Shown: positions 8,353-16,325 of the stretch, piece by piece
Position numbering within the stretch: the stretch's first letter is position 1
Layout of the letters: each line of letters opens with the position of its first letter
Program-made: the position numbers and the translations under genes
Origin: Bacillota bacterium
GTDB taxonomy: Bacteria > Bacillota > Clostridia > Acetivibrionales > JAFADI01
Assembly: GCA_023424965.1 (NCBI GenBank)
Contig: JAFADI010000012.1
Location: 69,453-133,452 of the forward strand
Length of the DNA stretch: 64,000 nt
Direction of reading: 5' to 3'
Notes under the pieces: model-generated
Database searches by the model: none
The model's input: only the letters and a program-made list of their open reading frames with translations
What the model was told of the DNA's origin: nothing

Positions 8353-9357
8353 ATGATGCAGAGAATTATCAATGATCCATTCAATTGTGTGGAAGACATG
8401 CTGGAAGGGTTTCTTAAAGCCCACTCCGACATCGTCGTTAAAACGGACAATCCAAGAACCATTAAATATAAAAACGCACCTGTTCCCGGGAAGGTCGGCA
8501 TCGTCACCGGAGGGGGCTCCGGACACAAGCCGGCATTTATCGGCTACTGCGGGAAGAACATGGTGGATGCCGTGGCCGTGGGTGAAATATTTGCGTCGCC
8601 AACGGCAAAAGCCTTCCTCGATGCAATGCGGGAAGCCGATTCGGGAAAGGGCGTCGCATGCCTCTATGGAAACTATGCCGGAGACAACATGAATGTCAGG
8701 ATGGCTACGGCTTTTGCCGAAGAAGAAGGAATCACCGTCAAAACCGTTGTGGCAAATGACGACGTGGCTTCTGCGCCAAAGGAAGAAAAGGAAAAAAGGC
8801 GTGGGGTTGCAGGCGAAATATTGATGTGGAAGGCGGGAGGAGCCAAAGCGGCAAGGGGCGGTACCCTCGATGAGGTTATCGCTGCGGCGCAGAAAGCCAT
8901 CGACCATACAAGAAGCGTGGGCATTGGCCTTACTTCATGCACCATACCGGCGGTGGGACATTCAAACTTTAAAATCGAACCCGGCACGATGGAAGTGGGC
9001 ATCGGACACCACGGTGAACCCGGAATAAAGGTGACGGAACTCAAATCGGCCGATGAAATGGCCCAGATGATGCTGGACGTCATCCTGCCGGATTACCCTT
9101 TTGTGGAAGGGGACGAAGTTGTAGTTCTCGTTTCAGGCCTTGGCGCTACGCCGGTGATGGAACTCTACATTCTCTATAACAAAGTTGACGCGATTCTTGC
9201 GGAAAAAGGGATCAACGTGCATCGGGCTTATGTGGGCAACTACTTTACTTCCCTCGAAATGATGGGGGCTACGGTGACCCTGATGAAGCTTGATGAGGAG
9301 CTGAAGGAGCTCATCGATGAAGAAGCGGATACGGTGGGAATGAAGCAGTTTAAATAA
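8353..9357 (+). CDS. dhaK: Dihydroxyacetone-kinase-type K subunit (DhaK/DAK1)
   Basis: Substrate-binding subunit of a two-chain keto-triose or keto-tetrose kinase, 334 aa. It carries GGGSGHKPAF with H58 and GNYAGDNMNVR. The hemiaminal-forming histidine is in GIGHHGEPG (H219 or H220), where the substrate carbonyl is bound covalently. A strong AAAGGAGGG ribosome-binding site precedes ATG 8353. The L subunit follows 69 bp downstream. No DhaM phosphotransferase subunit is in the window. Single-domain K and L chains usually take phosphate from a PTS protein, whereas fused chains use ATP, so the donor is open. Substrate may be erythrulose rather than dihydroxyacetone given the RpiB neighbour. Confidence 0.9.
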   Translation: MMQRIINDPFNCVEDMLEGFLKAHSDIVVKTDNPRTIKYKNAPVPGKVGIVTGGGSGHKPAFIGYCGKNMVDAVAVGEIFASPTAKAFLDAMREADSGKGVACLYGNYAGDNMNVRMATAFAEEEGITVKTVVANDDVASAPKEEKEKRRGVAGEILMWKAGGAKAARGGTLDEVIAAAQKAIDHTRSVGIGLTSCTIPAVGHSNFKIEPGTMEVGIGHHGEPGIKVTELKSADEMAQMMLDVILPDYPFVEGDEVVVLVSGLGATPVMELYILYNKVDAILAEKGINVHRAYVGNYFTSLEMMGATVTLMKLDEELKELIDEEADTVGMKQFK

Positions 9358-9426
9358 AAACCGGAGTCTGTGAATGCTTTGCTGTGAACTTAAAAGGAAT
9401 TTTGTGAATGTGAAAGGGGTTTGGCC

Positions 9427-10065
9427 ATGAGCAGCTTTAAAAATTCAGGCGCATCTTCCGTCGTATACAATGTCATCAATACAATCATCGATCATTGGGT
9501 CTATTTGAGCGAGGTTGACGGCCTGATCGGGGATGGGGACCACGGCGTCAACATGAACAAAGGCTTTACCATGACAAGGAATAAGATTGGGGGCAAGGAG
9601 GTCAGCCTGTCGGAAGGGTTCAATATCCTGGGTAAAACACTGATCCTTGAGATCGGCGGTTCCATGGGCCCTCTTTATGGAACCTTCTTCACGGAATTTG
9701 CCAAGGCCTGCAAAGAGGTGGAAGACATAGACAAGGAAGCCTTCGGAGCCACACTGCAGGGTGCTCTTAAAGGGATGCAGGCCTTCGACAAGGCCAAAGT
9801 AGGCGACAAGACCCTTATGGATACGCTGGTTCCGGCAATCGAAGCCTACCAGGCAGCTCTGGCGGAAGGGAAGGATTTCAGGCAGGCGCTGCTGGACATG
9901 AAGGCTGCGGCGGAAAAGGGAAAAGAATCCACCAAAGACATGGTGGCAAAGATCGGAAGGGCCTCAAGGCTTGGCGAAAGGTCCAGGGGAGTCCTTGACG
10001 CGGGAGCCACTTCATGCAATCTCATTTTACAGGCCATGGCGGATGCCATTATCGCATTGCTATAA
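9427..10065 (+). CDS. dhaL: Dihydroxyacetone-kinase-type L subunit (DhaL)
   Basis: Nucleotide-binding subunit partner of DhaK, 212 aa, the normal length for separate DhaL chains. The metal-binding motif is IGDGDHGVNM (D36, D38, H39); GGSMGPLYGTFF and GRASRLGERSRGVLDAGATS complete the nucleotide site. ATG 9427 lies eight bases after AAAGGGG; the in-frame TTG 9421 is too close to that site. In PTS-linked systems DhaL holds ADP permanently as a phosphoryl relay; in ATP-linked ones it exchanges ADP for ATP. The last gene of the operon, it ends before a strong bidirectional terminator. Confidence 0.9.
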   Translation: MSSFKNSGASSVVYNVINTIIDHWVYLSEVDGLIGDGDHGVNMNKGFTMTRNKIGGKEVSLSEGFNILGKTLILEIGGSMGPLYGTFFTEFAKACKEVEDIDKEAFGATLQGALKGMQAFDKAKVGDKTLMDTLVPAIEAYQAALAEGKDFRQALLDMKAAAEKGKESTKDMVAKIGRASRLGERSRGVLDAGATSCNLILQAMADAIIALL

Positions 10066-10079
10066 TTGCTGCCTGCAAA

Positions 10080-10131
10080 GTAAAGGGGCCGGATACCTTT
10101 CCTATCAATTCCCATCAATCCGGCCCTTTAC
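10080..10131. terminator. Bidirectional terminator between dhaL and sigma gene
   Basis: GTAAAGGGGCCGGAT pairs with ATCCGGCCCTTTAC (one bulged G) over a loop of about 23 nt. It sits between two convergent genes and can end transcription from both sides. Confidence 0.75.
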
Positions 10132-10134
10132 CTG

Positions 10135-10692
10135 TTATTTATTACAGCAGGATGAAAGCTTTACTTTCAGCATGATTTTTGCTCGATACAGCCTGTTTTT
10201 CACAATGGTCATGGGAACATTGAGTGTGGCGGCCAGCTGGGTATAGGGTAATCCCTCATAATAGAATAAAATAACCGGTTCCCGGTAGATTTCCGGAAGT
10301 TCCATAACGGTTGAATGAACGATATCCGAAGATTCCTTGTCAACGACGATCATCTCGGGAGTGACACTGTTGCTTAAAATATGTCCGTTCATATTCAACT
10401 CATCCATGCTCCCAGAAGAATAATGCCTTTGTTTTTTTATCTTGCTCAAACACAGGTTTTTGGTGATGGTTGTGATCCAGGTGGAAAGTCTGTACTCAGG
10501 ATTAAAAAGTGCAAGTGATTTAAAGACACGCAGAAAGACTTCCTGGCAAGTGTCTTCAATGTCGTTAAAATCCCCGAGAAACTTAAAAGCTTCTGCATAA
10601 ACCAATCTCTTGTATTGGATGTAGATGCGGGAAAAATCATATCCGTTTCCATGCAATATGCTCTGAACAATCAGTCCGTCTGCCGTATTCAT
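10135..10692 (-). CDS. ECF-type RNA polymerase sigma factor
   Basis: Alternative sigma factor of 185 aa with only regions 2 and 4. Region 2 includes YKRLVYAEAFKFLGDFNDIEDTCQEVFLRVF (given here for position, residues about 25-60); region 4 includes ELPEIYREPVILFYYEGLPYTQ and the recognition-helix stretch TIVKNRLYRAK. The start at 10692 follows GGAGATAACG; an ATG at 10704 lacks a ribosome-binding site. It lies 42 bp downstream of the MFS pump gene on the same strand, as the last gene of an efflux operon. No anti-sigma factor is adjacent, which is unusual for this class. A role in envelope or drug stress is inferred only from position. Confidence 0.88.
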   Translation of the reverse strand: MNTADGLIVQSILHGNGYDFSRIYIQYKRLVYAEAFKFLGDFNDIEDTCQEVFLRVFKSLALFNPEYRLSTWITTITKNLCLSKIKKQRHYSSGSMDELNMNGHILSNSVTPEMIVVDKESSDIVHSTVMELPEIYREPVILFYYEGLPYTQLAATLNVPMTIVKNRLYRAKIMLKVKLSSCCNK

Positions 10693-10734
10693 CGTTATCT
10701 CCATTTCTGCCCAAGGCTTATTGGCGGCTTCGTC

Positions 10735-12285
10735 TTATTCTGCAACGGTTACTCCTGAATTTTCTGCGGGCGCTTTGCTTTGCTTGAGTAAAAGCGTAGG
10801 GAGAATGATCATTACCGAGATGATGGAAATTACTAGCATTGTATCGTTCAGTGCCTGAAGCTGTGCCTGCCGTGCAACCAGCCCGAATAACTGGCTCAAC
10901 GCACCGCCCTGTGCATCGGCTTGCGACAGGCCTCCCTGGACAAGCAGCCCCTGCAGCATTTTATACAGACTCATGCTGTTTGGATTGAAGGTGTTGACCT
11001 GCTGTGCCAGATCGGAATAGTTCAGGGTATTCCGGTACTGCATGATACTTGTTATGACGGTAATGCCGATGGATGCGCCCACCTGTTTGACGGTATTCAT
11101 CAAAGCGGAGGCATTGGACATTGCGGCTTTCGATAACGCACTAAAGCCTATGGTTTGAACCGGTGCCATTAGAAATCCGACGCCAAGGCCCCTGACCATC
11201 AGTAGAAGTGTTATCGTTGCGTTGGAAGTATCCAATGTGATTTTCGACATGCTGTAGCTGTTAAAGGCAAGCAATATCATTGCAGAGATGGCAAAGATTC
11301 TTGTATCCAGTTTACTTCCCAATTTACCGTACAGTACCATTGAAACGGCAGTAGCGATGGCTTCCGGGAAAAGTATCAATCCGGTCTGTAAGGGCGTTAA
11401 TCCTTTGATCTGCTGGAGGAATACCGGCATGAGGAATACACCGCCATAGAGAGCAAGCAAAGCCACATTCATAATAATATTGCTCATGCAGAACGTATAA
11501 TTTTTTAAAAGCCTCAAGTTAAGCATGGGTTCAGGAATCATCAGTTCATTGACCACAAACATCAGCAGACTGTAACAGCCCAGGATCAGGATCATGATAT
11601 TCTTAATATCTCCCCAATCCACATCGCTTTTTCCCAGTACATAAAGGATGCATGCCATTCCTGTGGCGGATGTCAGGAGGCCGATAAGGTCAAATCGCTT
11701 TGACAGCTTCAACTCCGACTCCTTAAGTACGAACATGGCCAGCAGGGTGGCCGCTACTCCGACCGGAACATTCATAAAGAAAACAAACCTCCAATCAAAA
11801 TGCTCAATGATATACCCTCCAAGTGTAGGGCCCAGCGCGGGTGCTGCCATGACACAGACACCCATGATTCCTATTGCCATCCCCAATTCGTTTTTATCAA
11901 AAGTAGTCATTAATATGGTCATTCCAAGGGATATAATAAAGGCTCCCCCAACGCCCTGGAGTACCCTGAAAGCAATAACCGACATGAGATTCCAGGAAAC
12001 TCCGCACAACAACGAACCGGAGGTAAATAATATCAGTGCAATCACAAATACTTTTTTAAAGCCAAACCGCTCACTTAAATATCCTGTAGAGGGTATGGCA
12101 ACGCCCATCGTCAATGAAAATGCACTGATTACCCATTTGATTTGGTCGAGGGATACATTGAAGTCTTGCATCATTTTGGTGATGGAAAGGTTGACAACGC
12201 TGGTATTGAGGTTTGCCATAAATGCTCCCAGGATCACAACCACCATCGTGAGCCATTTATTTGAAGCTATATTTTTATTGTCCAT
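10735..12285 (-). CDS. DHA2-type MFS multidrug exporter (EmrB/QacA family)
   Basis: Proton-driven drug exporter of 516 aa with about 14 hydrophobic helices. Helix 1 carries FMANLNTSVVNLSI, a variant of the DHA2 D1 motif in which the usual Asp is Asn; later motifs include LSERFGFKKVFVIAL (motif A), RVLQGVGGAFI and GPTLGGYIIEHFDWRFVFFMNVPVG (the family's motif C and following segment). Two HlyD-type adaptors stand upstream in the operon, as in EmrAB-like tripartite pumps. In a single-membrane cell the adaptors may assist release across the wall. The operon is preceded by an OmpR-type box at 14046-14063. Confidence 0.92.
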   Translation of the reverse strand: MDNKNIASNKWLTMVVVILGAFMANLNTSVVNLSITKMMQDFNVSLDQIKWVISAFSLTMGVAIPSTGYLSERFGFKKVFVIALILFTSGSLLCGVSWNLMSVIAFRVLQGVGGAFIISLGMTILMTTFDKNELGMAIGIMGVCVMAAPALGPTLGGYIIEHFDWRFVFFMNVPVGVAATLLAMFVLKESELKLSKRFDLIGLLTSATGMACILYVLGKSDVDWGDIKNIMILILGCYSLLMFVVNELMIPEPMLNLRLLKNYTFCMSNIIMNVALLALYGGVFLMPVFLQQIKGLTPLQTGLILFPEAIATAVSMVLYGKLGSKLDTRIFAISAMILLAFNSYSMSKITLDTSNATITLLLMVRGLGVGFLMAPVQTIGFSALSKAAMSNASALMNTVKQVGASIGITVITSIMQYRNTLNYSDLAQQVNTFNPNSMSLYKMLQGLLVQGGLSQADAQGGALSQLFGLVARQAQLQALNDTMLVISIISVMIILPTLLLKQSKAPAENSGVTVAE

Positions 12286-12293
12286 AAGTACAC

Positions 12294-12947
12294 CTACTTT
12301 ATATGGATTTTGATGACGGCATTTGTTCCAGGTAAAAGGTTTTCATCAATTTTATCGAATGCGATTTTTACAGGTACCTTCTGAACAACTTTTGTGAATG
12401 TACCGCTTGAGGAAGAGGGAAGGAGTGAAAATGCCGAATTTGATGTCTTGCCGATGGACTCCACCTTTCCTTGAAAGACTTTTCCATGGAATTGGTCCAC
12501 ACGGATATCCACTTTTTGTCCCTGCCGTAGTCTTTGAAGGTTGATTTCCTCAATATTTGCATTAATATACAGCTGATTGGGATCAACCATTACGGCAAGC
12601 GCAGAGCCGGCAGTAATGAATTCTCCAACGGAGGCCTGCTTTTTTACCACCAATCCGCTGATGGGAGCTCTCAGCAAAGTGGTATCCACACTTGAATCCG
12701 CCAGGCCAACGGCTTCAATACGTCCTACAATCTGATCCTTAGCATCCATGTCACCTTCTTTTGTAGTAAACTCAAGCAGCTTTCCGGATATCTGAGGGGT
12801 TATCTTGATGAAATCACCGGCGATCCTTGCATCCTCTGTGGAGATAAAGTATTCGTTGTTGTACCAGTAATAGAAGCCCACACCTCCAAGCGTTATCAAC
12901 ATAGCAGCAAATATACAAAAGATAACGAATTTGCGTTTTGCGTTCAT
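12294..12947 (-). CDS. HlyD/EmrA-type membrane fusion protein, short
   Basis: Efflux adaptor of 217 aa with an N-terminal anchor helix (FVIFCIFAAMLITLGGVGFYYW) and a biotinyl-lipoyl-like half motif ISTEDARIAGDFIKITPQISGK. A second half, DTTLLRAPISGLVVKK, follows after only a few residues. The beta-barrel segment ends in GTNAVIKIHIK. The long coiled coil usual between the lipoyl halves is almost absent, so the protein is about half the length of EmrA. ATG 12947 follows AAAGGG; GTG 12956 overlaps that site. It ends 8 bp before the pump start. Confidence 0.85.
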   Translation of the reverse strand: MNAKRKFVIFCIFAAMLITLGGVGFYYWYNNEYFISTEDARIAGDFIKITPQISGKLLEFTTKEGDMDAKDQIVGRIEAVGLADSSVDTTLLRAPISGLVVKKQASVGEFITAGSALAVMVDPNQLYINANIEEINLQRLRQGQKVDIRVDQFHGKVFQGKVESIGKTSNSAFSLLPSSSSGTFTKVVQKVPVKIAFDKIDENLLPGTNAVIKIHIK

Positions 12948-12962
12948 TTTTATCACCCTTTC

Positions 12963-13904
12963 CTAATTTTTCAGTCCCACTTCAGCGAACATGCCGGGCT
13001 TTAGTTGTGTATCCTGATTTTTAAACCGGATCCTGACCAGGACATTTTTGCTTTTGGAGTCAACGACGGAATCAATGGCTGCTATTTCTCCGGCATACGC
13101 TGTGCCGGGGATCTCCGAGACCTTTATGACAACCTCCCGGCCAGGCTCTATTTTATCCAGCAGTGCTGAAGGCAGGTATGCATTTACCAGCAGAGACTCA
13201 GCATTTACGACCGTCAGAAGGGGAACTCCGGCAACTGCCAGCTCACCGGCGTTGATGTTTTTTGTACTGACGATTCCGGATAGGGGGGATAGGATGGTAC
13301 TGTTGCCAAGCTGTACGTTTGAGGCATCCAGTGCCGCCTGTGCCTGTTTGAGCTGGGATTCGGCCACTTTGAGGTCATCCGGGGAACCCTTGCCGAGAAT
13401 GTTAAGCTGCTCTTTGGCATTTGTCAAAGACAGCTCTGCACTTTCCAACTGCTGCTTTGAAGCTCCCCCCTGGTCAAAAAGTACCTTTATGCGGTCATAG
13501 CCACCCTTGGCATTGTCATAGGCCGCCTGAGCCTGAAGGATTTGTTCGGACCGTGCGCCGTGGGCGATTTTGTCCAGGTTGGCCTGTGCGGTACTGACAG
13601 CGGCTTTAGCCTGTGCTGACTGAGCCTCCAGGTCTTTTGAATCCAGCTTGACAAGCAGGTCGCCTTTTTTTACGATGGAACCGGCATCAATATTTATCCC
13701 CGCAACCTTCGCAGTGATCTTTGAGGTGATGTCTACCTTTTCATCCGTTTCAATTTTACCTGCCATGAAGTACACTACGTCTTGCCGGGTACCTCCAACT
13801 GGTTGAACTGTACTTTCGGCCCTGGGTTTGCCTGTATTGCAGCCGCTTAAAAGAAATACTGCTAAAAGTGCCGGTAATAGCACCGGCAAAATTGACTTTT
13901 TCAT
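12963..13904 (-). CDS. Efflux adaptor lipoprotein, HlyD/RND-adaptor family
   Basis: Lipid-anchored adaptor of 313 aa. The signal MKKSILPVLLPALLAVFLLSGC gives a lipobox LSGC with the lipidated Cys at residue 22. A lipoyl half (SKITAKVAGINIDAGSIVKKGDLL) is followed by an Ala/Gln/Lys-rich coiled coil of about 110 residues, the returning lipoyl half (STILSPLSGIVSTKNI) and a beta-barrel ending in LKPGMFAEVGL. It heads the four-gene efflux operon. Having both a lipoprotein adaptor with a coiled coil and a short HlyD adaptor for one pump is uncommon and suggests the two divide the roles of one EmrA. Confidence 0.87.
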   Translation of the reverse strand: MKKSILPVLLPALLAVFLLSGCNTGKPRAESTVQPVGGTRQDVVYFMAGKIETDEKVDITSKITAKVAGINIDAGSIVKKGDLLVKLDSKDLEAQSAQAKAAVSTAQANLDKIAHGARSEQILQAQAAYDNAKGGYDRIKVLFDQGGASKQQLESAELSLTNAKEQLNILGKGSPDDLKVAESQLKQAQAALDASNVQLGNSTILSPLSGIVSTKNINAGELAVAGVPLLTVVNAESLLVNAYLPSALLDKIEPGREVVIKVSEIPGTAYAGEIAAIDSVVDSKSKNVLVRIRFKNQDTQLKPGMFAEVGLKN

Positions 13905-14030
13905 TATCCGTTACCCCTTTCCATACAATAAGTAAAACAGCTTTCATCTCAAATAAGTTGGGACAATTGCGCCCGCAGACAACTGCCGTGTTTTTCCCTT
14001 TCGACCGTCTGGGCAGCTCTGACAGTTGTT

Positions 14031-14066
14031 ATCATAAAACAGTTATTTAAACCCAATTTAAACGAT
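14031..14066 (-). promoter_or_regulatory. Efflux operon promoter with OmpR-type box
   Basis: TTTAAAC at 14046-14052 and 14057-14063 are repeated with an 11-bp period and followed by GAT (plus-strand reading). Nine bases away lies ATCATA at 14031-14036, read on the minus strand as the -10 TATGAT. The same box, spacing and orientation precede the response-regulator gene at 15892-15927, so this is the likely binding site of that regulator, overlapping the -35. Confidence 0.78.
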
Positions 14067-14077
14067 AGAAGGCAGGC

Positions 14078-14112
14078 AAAAAAAAACAACTTCACATGTT
14101 GGCTCAGTGAAG
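14078..14112 (-). terminator. Terminator of the two-component operon
   Basis: On the minus strand CTTCAC and GTGAAG (14112-14090) form a hairpin followed after a few bases by a run of nine T (14086-14078). It isolates the kinase operon from the efflux operon, which therefore needs its own promoter. Confidence 0.65.
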
Positions 14113-14136
14113 CTGCATACAGCCGAGGTTTTGCCT

Positions 14137-15186
14137 TTACTGTTGGAGGGGCAATGAAACGGTAAATGTCGTGCCTTTTCCGGGACTGCCTGCCACACCG
14201 ATGGTACCGTTGTGCAGTTCAACGATTTTCATGGCAATGGAAAGGCCCAGGCCGCTTCCCTTTTTTGAGTAGTCACGGGATTTGTCGGCTTTATAGAAAC
14301 GCTCAAAAATATGCGTCTGATCTTCTTCCGAAATCCCTATTCCCGTATCGGATATTTTAAATTCAATCTTATCAGCCTTCGGGTGGAGCTCGATTCTTAC
14401 GGCTCCGTTTTCAGGGGTGAACTTAATACTGTTGTGCAGCAGGTTTATCCATACCTGGCTCAGTAAATCCTCATCCGCATGAATATTTATTTCATCAAGG
14501 ATGACTTCCATCTCAATCCCCTTATCCAGCCACTGGGGCTCACAGGCAAGAATGAGGTTCCTGAGCTGTTTGTCCAGGCGGTAGGTCTTAGGAGCAAACT
14601 TCATAGTTTCCGCTTCAAGGGAGGCAAGCTTGAGCAGATTGTCACTCAGCCTGGACAGGCGCATGCTTTCCGATTCAATAATGCTGAGATAATGCGATTT
14701 GTCCGCGGCATTCAGTTCCTTGTTCTTTAATGCCTGGGCAAAACCCCGGATGGAAGTCAGCGGAGACTGGATTTCATGGGATACGTTGGAGATGAACTCC
14801 TGCCGCATTTTCTCCATATTGCTCAATTCCTCTGCCATATTGTTTACGCTTTTTACAAGTACTTCATACTGTCCGTCCGCTTTTACATTGCAATCCAGCC
14901 GGACATTGAAATTTCCTTTTGCGATTTCGCCAATGACCTTTATCGTAGCTTCGAGTACCCCAACGAGATTTTTAAAAAGCTTCTTTCTGGCATAGATTAT
15001 AATCAGTAATTCAAAAAACAATCCGAGGATGAAGTTGATAAGCTGTACAAGCAGCTCAGGAGGCTGCCGCCCAATATTTTCATACAGGTGGGAGGTAAGG
15101 AAAAAAGAAGCGGAAAAGCAGATGATTAAGGAAACAATCACCATTGTTATTGCGGCAACAATTTTTATATTTGACACCTTTATCAT
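14137..15186 (-). CDS. OmpR-partner sensor histidine kinase
   Basis: Membrane kinase of 349 aa: two N-terminal helices (about 10-32 and 48-70) around a very short extracytoplasmic loop, HAMP region, HisKA with HEIQSPLTSIRGFAQAL, and ATPase motifs NLLHNSIKFTP, DTGIGI, FERFYKADKSR and GSGLGLSIA. The small outer loop is typical of kinases that sense within the membrane or through a transporter, such as antibiotic-sensing systems. ATG 15186 overlaps the regulator stop (TGATG) and follows GGAGG. It pairs with the regulator upstream and, by the shared box, with the efflux operon. Confidence 0.93.
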   Translation of the reverse strand: MIKVSNIKIVAAITMVIVSLIICFSASFFLTSHLYENIGRQPPELLVQLINFILGLFFELLIIIYARKKLFKNLVGVLEATIKVIGEIAKGNFNVRLDCNVKADGQYEVLVKSVNNMAEELSNMEKMRQEFISNVSHEIQSPLTSIRGFAQALKNKELNAADKSHYLSIIESESMRLSRLSDNLLKLASLEAETMKFAPKTYRLDKQLRNLILACEPQWLDKGIEMEVILDEINIHADEDLLSQVWINLLHNSIKFTPENGAVRIELHPKADKIEFKISDTGIGISEEDQTHIFERFYKADKSRDYSKKGSGLGLSIAMKIVELHNGTIGVAGSPGKGTTFTVSLPLQQ

Positions 15187-15857
15187 CAACACTCCTCCAT
15201 TCTGTACCCCAGTCCCCGGACAGTCCTGATTTTAAAGGAATACAGTTCTTCTGGAAACCTCTCACGCAGTCGGTTGATATGGACATCCAGCGTCCGTTCG
15301 TTTCCTTCGAAATCATACCCCCAGATATCTTCAATCAATTGCTCCCGCGAGAAAGTCCTGCCGGGGTAGCTTGCCAGCTTGAACAAAAGCTCGAATTCTT
15401 TAAGAGGGAGGAGGACATTTTCACTGTTGGCATTCACTTCAAAGGTTTTGCGGTTCATATAAAGGCTTCCGATTTGAACTGTTTGCGATGCGGTAATTTT
15501 ATAGCGTTTCAACAGGGCTTTTACCCGGACAACCAGCTCCATCGGATCAAAGGGTTTAACCAGATAGTCGTCGGTTCCCATCTCAAAGCCCTTGATTTTC
15601 TGGCTTGTTTCACCCTTGGCCGTCAGCATGAGGAGGGGAAGGTCATAATGCTCCCTTAGTTCATGGCACAACTGCCACCCATCCATATTCGGCATCATGA
15701 CATCCAGGATCACCATATCAACCTTTATGGATTCCAGTTTTGCGAGGGCTTTAACGCCGTCGGAAGCCTCATGGGTTTCAAAACCTTCCTTGCGTAAAAA
15801 CACACGTACCAGTTCCCGGATATGCGGGTCATCATCAACGATCATAATCTTACTCAT
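15186..15857 (-). CDS. OmpR/PhoB-family response regulator
   Basis: Two-component regulator of 223 aa, standard length. Receiver: IMIVDDDPHIR, phospho-acceptor in MVILDVMMPN, LVKPFDPMELV. Output: winged helix with LLPLKEFELLFKLASYPGRTFSREQLIEDIWG and the wing NERTLDVHINRLRERF. The start at 15857 gives exactly the family N-terminus (MSKIMIVDDD) with AGAGGA upstream; longer readings add a tail not seen in the family. The promoter carries an 11-bp-period direct repeat of the kind bound by OmpR-type dimers, suggesting autoregulation, and the same box precedes the efflux operon. Confidence 0.95.
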   Translation of the reverse strand: MSKIMIVDDDPHIRELVRVFLRKEGFETHEASDGVKALAKLESIKVDMVILDVMMPNMDGWQLCHELREHYDLPLLMLTAKGETSQKIKGFEMGTDDYLVKPFDPMELVVRVKALLKRYKITASQTVQIGSLYMNRKTFEVNANSENVLLPLKEFELLFKLASYPGRTFSREQLIEDIWGYDFEGNERTLDVHINRLRERFPEELYSFKIRTVRGLGYRMEEC

Positions 15858-15891
15858 ATGGTATCGATCCTCTTCCATGCTTTCTATGATA

Positions 15892-15927
15892 AGTATACAA
15901 CATTTTTTTAAACTCAATTTAAACGAT
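15892..15927 (-). promoter_or_regulatory. Two-component operon promoter with OmpR-type box
   Basis: TTTAAAC at 15907-15913 and 15918-15924 with an 11-bp period, followed by GAT. Nine bases away AGTATA (15892-15897) reads on the minus strand as the -10 TATACT. Sequence, orientation and spacing match the efflux operon promoter, so the regulator probably controls both. Confidence 0.78.
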
Positions 15928-16017
15928 TTGTATTGTGTAAGGCATAGAAATCGGCAAAAATTATTTCATTGACGGATATCCCCTTCTGTGATAACTTTAT
16001 GCTTAGTTGAATATCTA

Positions 16018-16182
16018 AATTACAGGTGACGTGAAGGACTCCTTCCGTCTTAAAAGGGAAACGGGTGAAAATCCCGTGCTATCCCGTAGCTGTGTGAGAG
16101 GAATTCTATCGGAAAACCACTGGGAAACCGGGAAGGTCGGTAGAATGATGACGCTTGAGCCAGAAGACCTGCCTGTAATCAT
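16018..16182 (+). promoter_or_regulatory. Cobalamin (B12) riboswitch
   Basis: The 468-bp stretch between the divergent start at 15857 and cbiM holds the OmpR-type promoter and this aptamer. The closing stem pairs TTACAGGT (16020-16027) with GCCTGTAA (16171-16178). Inside are the conserved core AAAAGGGAAACGGGTGAAA with TCCCG, and the B12-box stretch GCCAGAAGACCTGCC near 16159-16173. The order and spacing match the adenosylcobalamin-riboswitch family. It would lower expression of the cobalt importer when cobalamin is plentiful; the terminator at 16253 is the probable expression platform. Confidence 0.93.
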
Positions 16183-16252
16183 ACACAAACCAACTCTACG
16201 AGCGATAGGGGGTGTCGTCATGCATATTTTTTATGTGTGGGAATTTTACGAG

Positions 16253-16289
16253 ACTTCTTAACAGCCATGTTGGGAAGTTTTTCTATTTT
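16253..16289 (+). terminator. Riboswitch expression-platform terminator
   Basis: ACTTCTTAACA pairs with TGTTGGGAAGT around a GCCA loop (16253-16278), followed by TTTT, C, TATTTT. It lies between the aptamer and cbiM, where ligand binding would favour termination. The pairing partner for an antiterminator was not resolved by eye. Confidence 0.75.
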
Positions 16290-16325
16290 AGGGCGGTCAA
16301 GTAATATTTTAAAAGAGGTGATTTT

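Noticed and set aside
16220..16261. Short leader ORF between the riboswitch and cbiM (13 codons)
   Set aside because: No good ribosome-binding site and it runs into the terminator stem; more likely untranslated leader.
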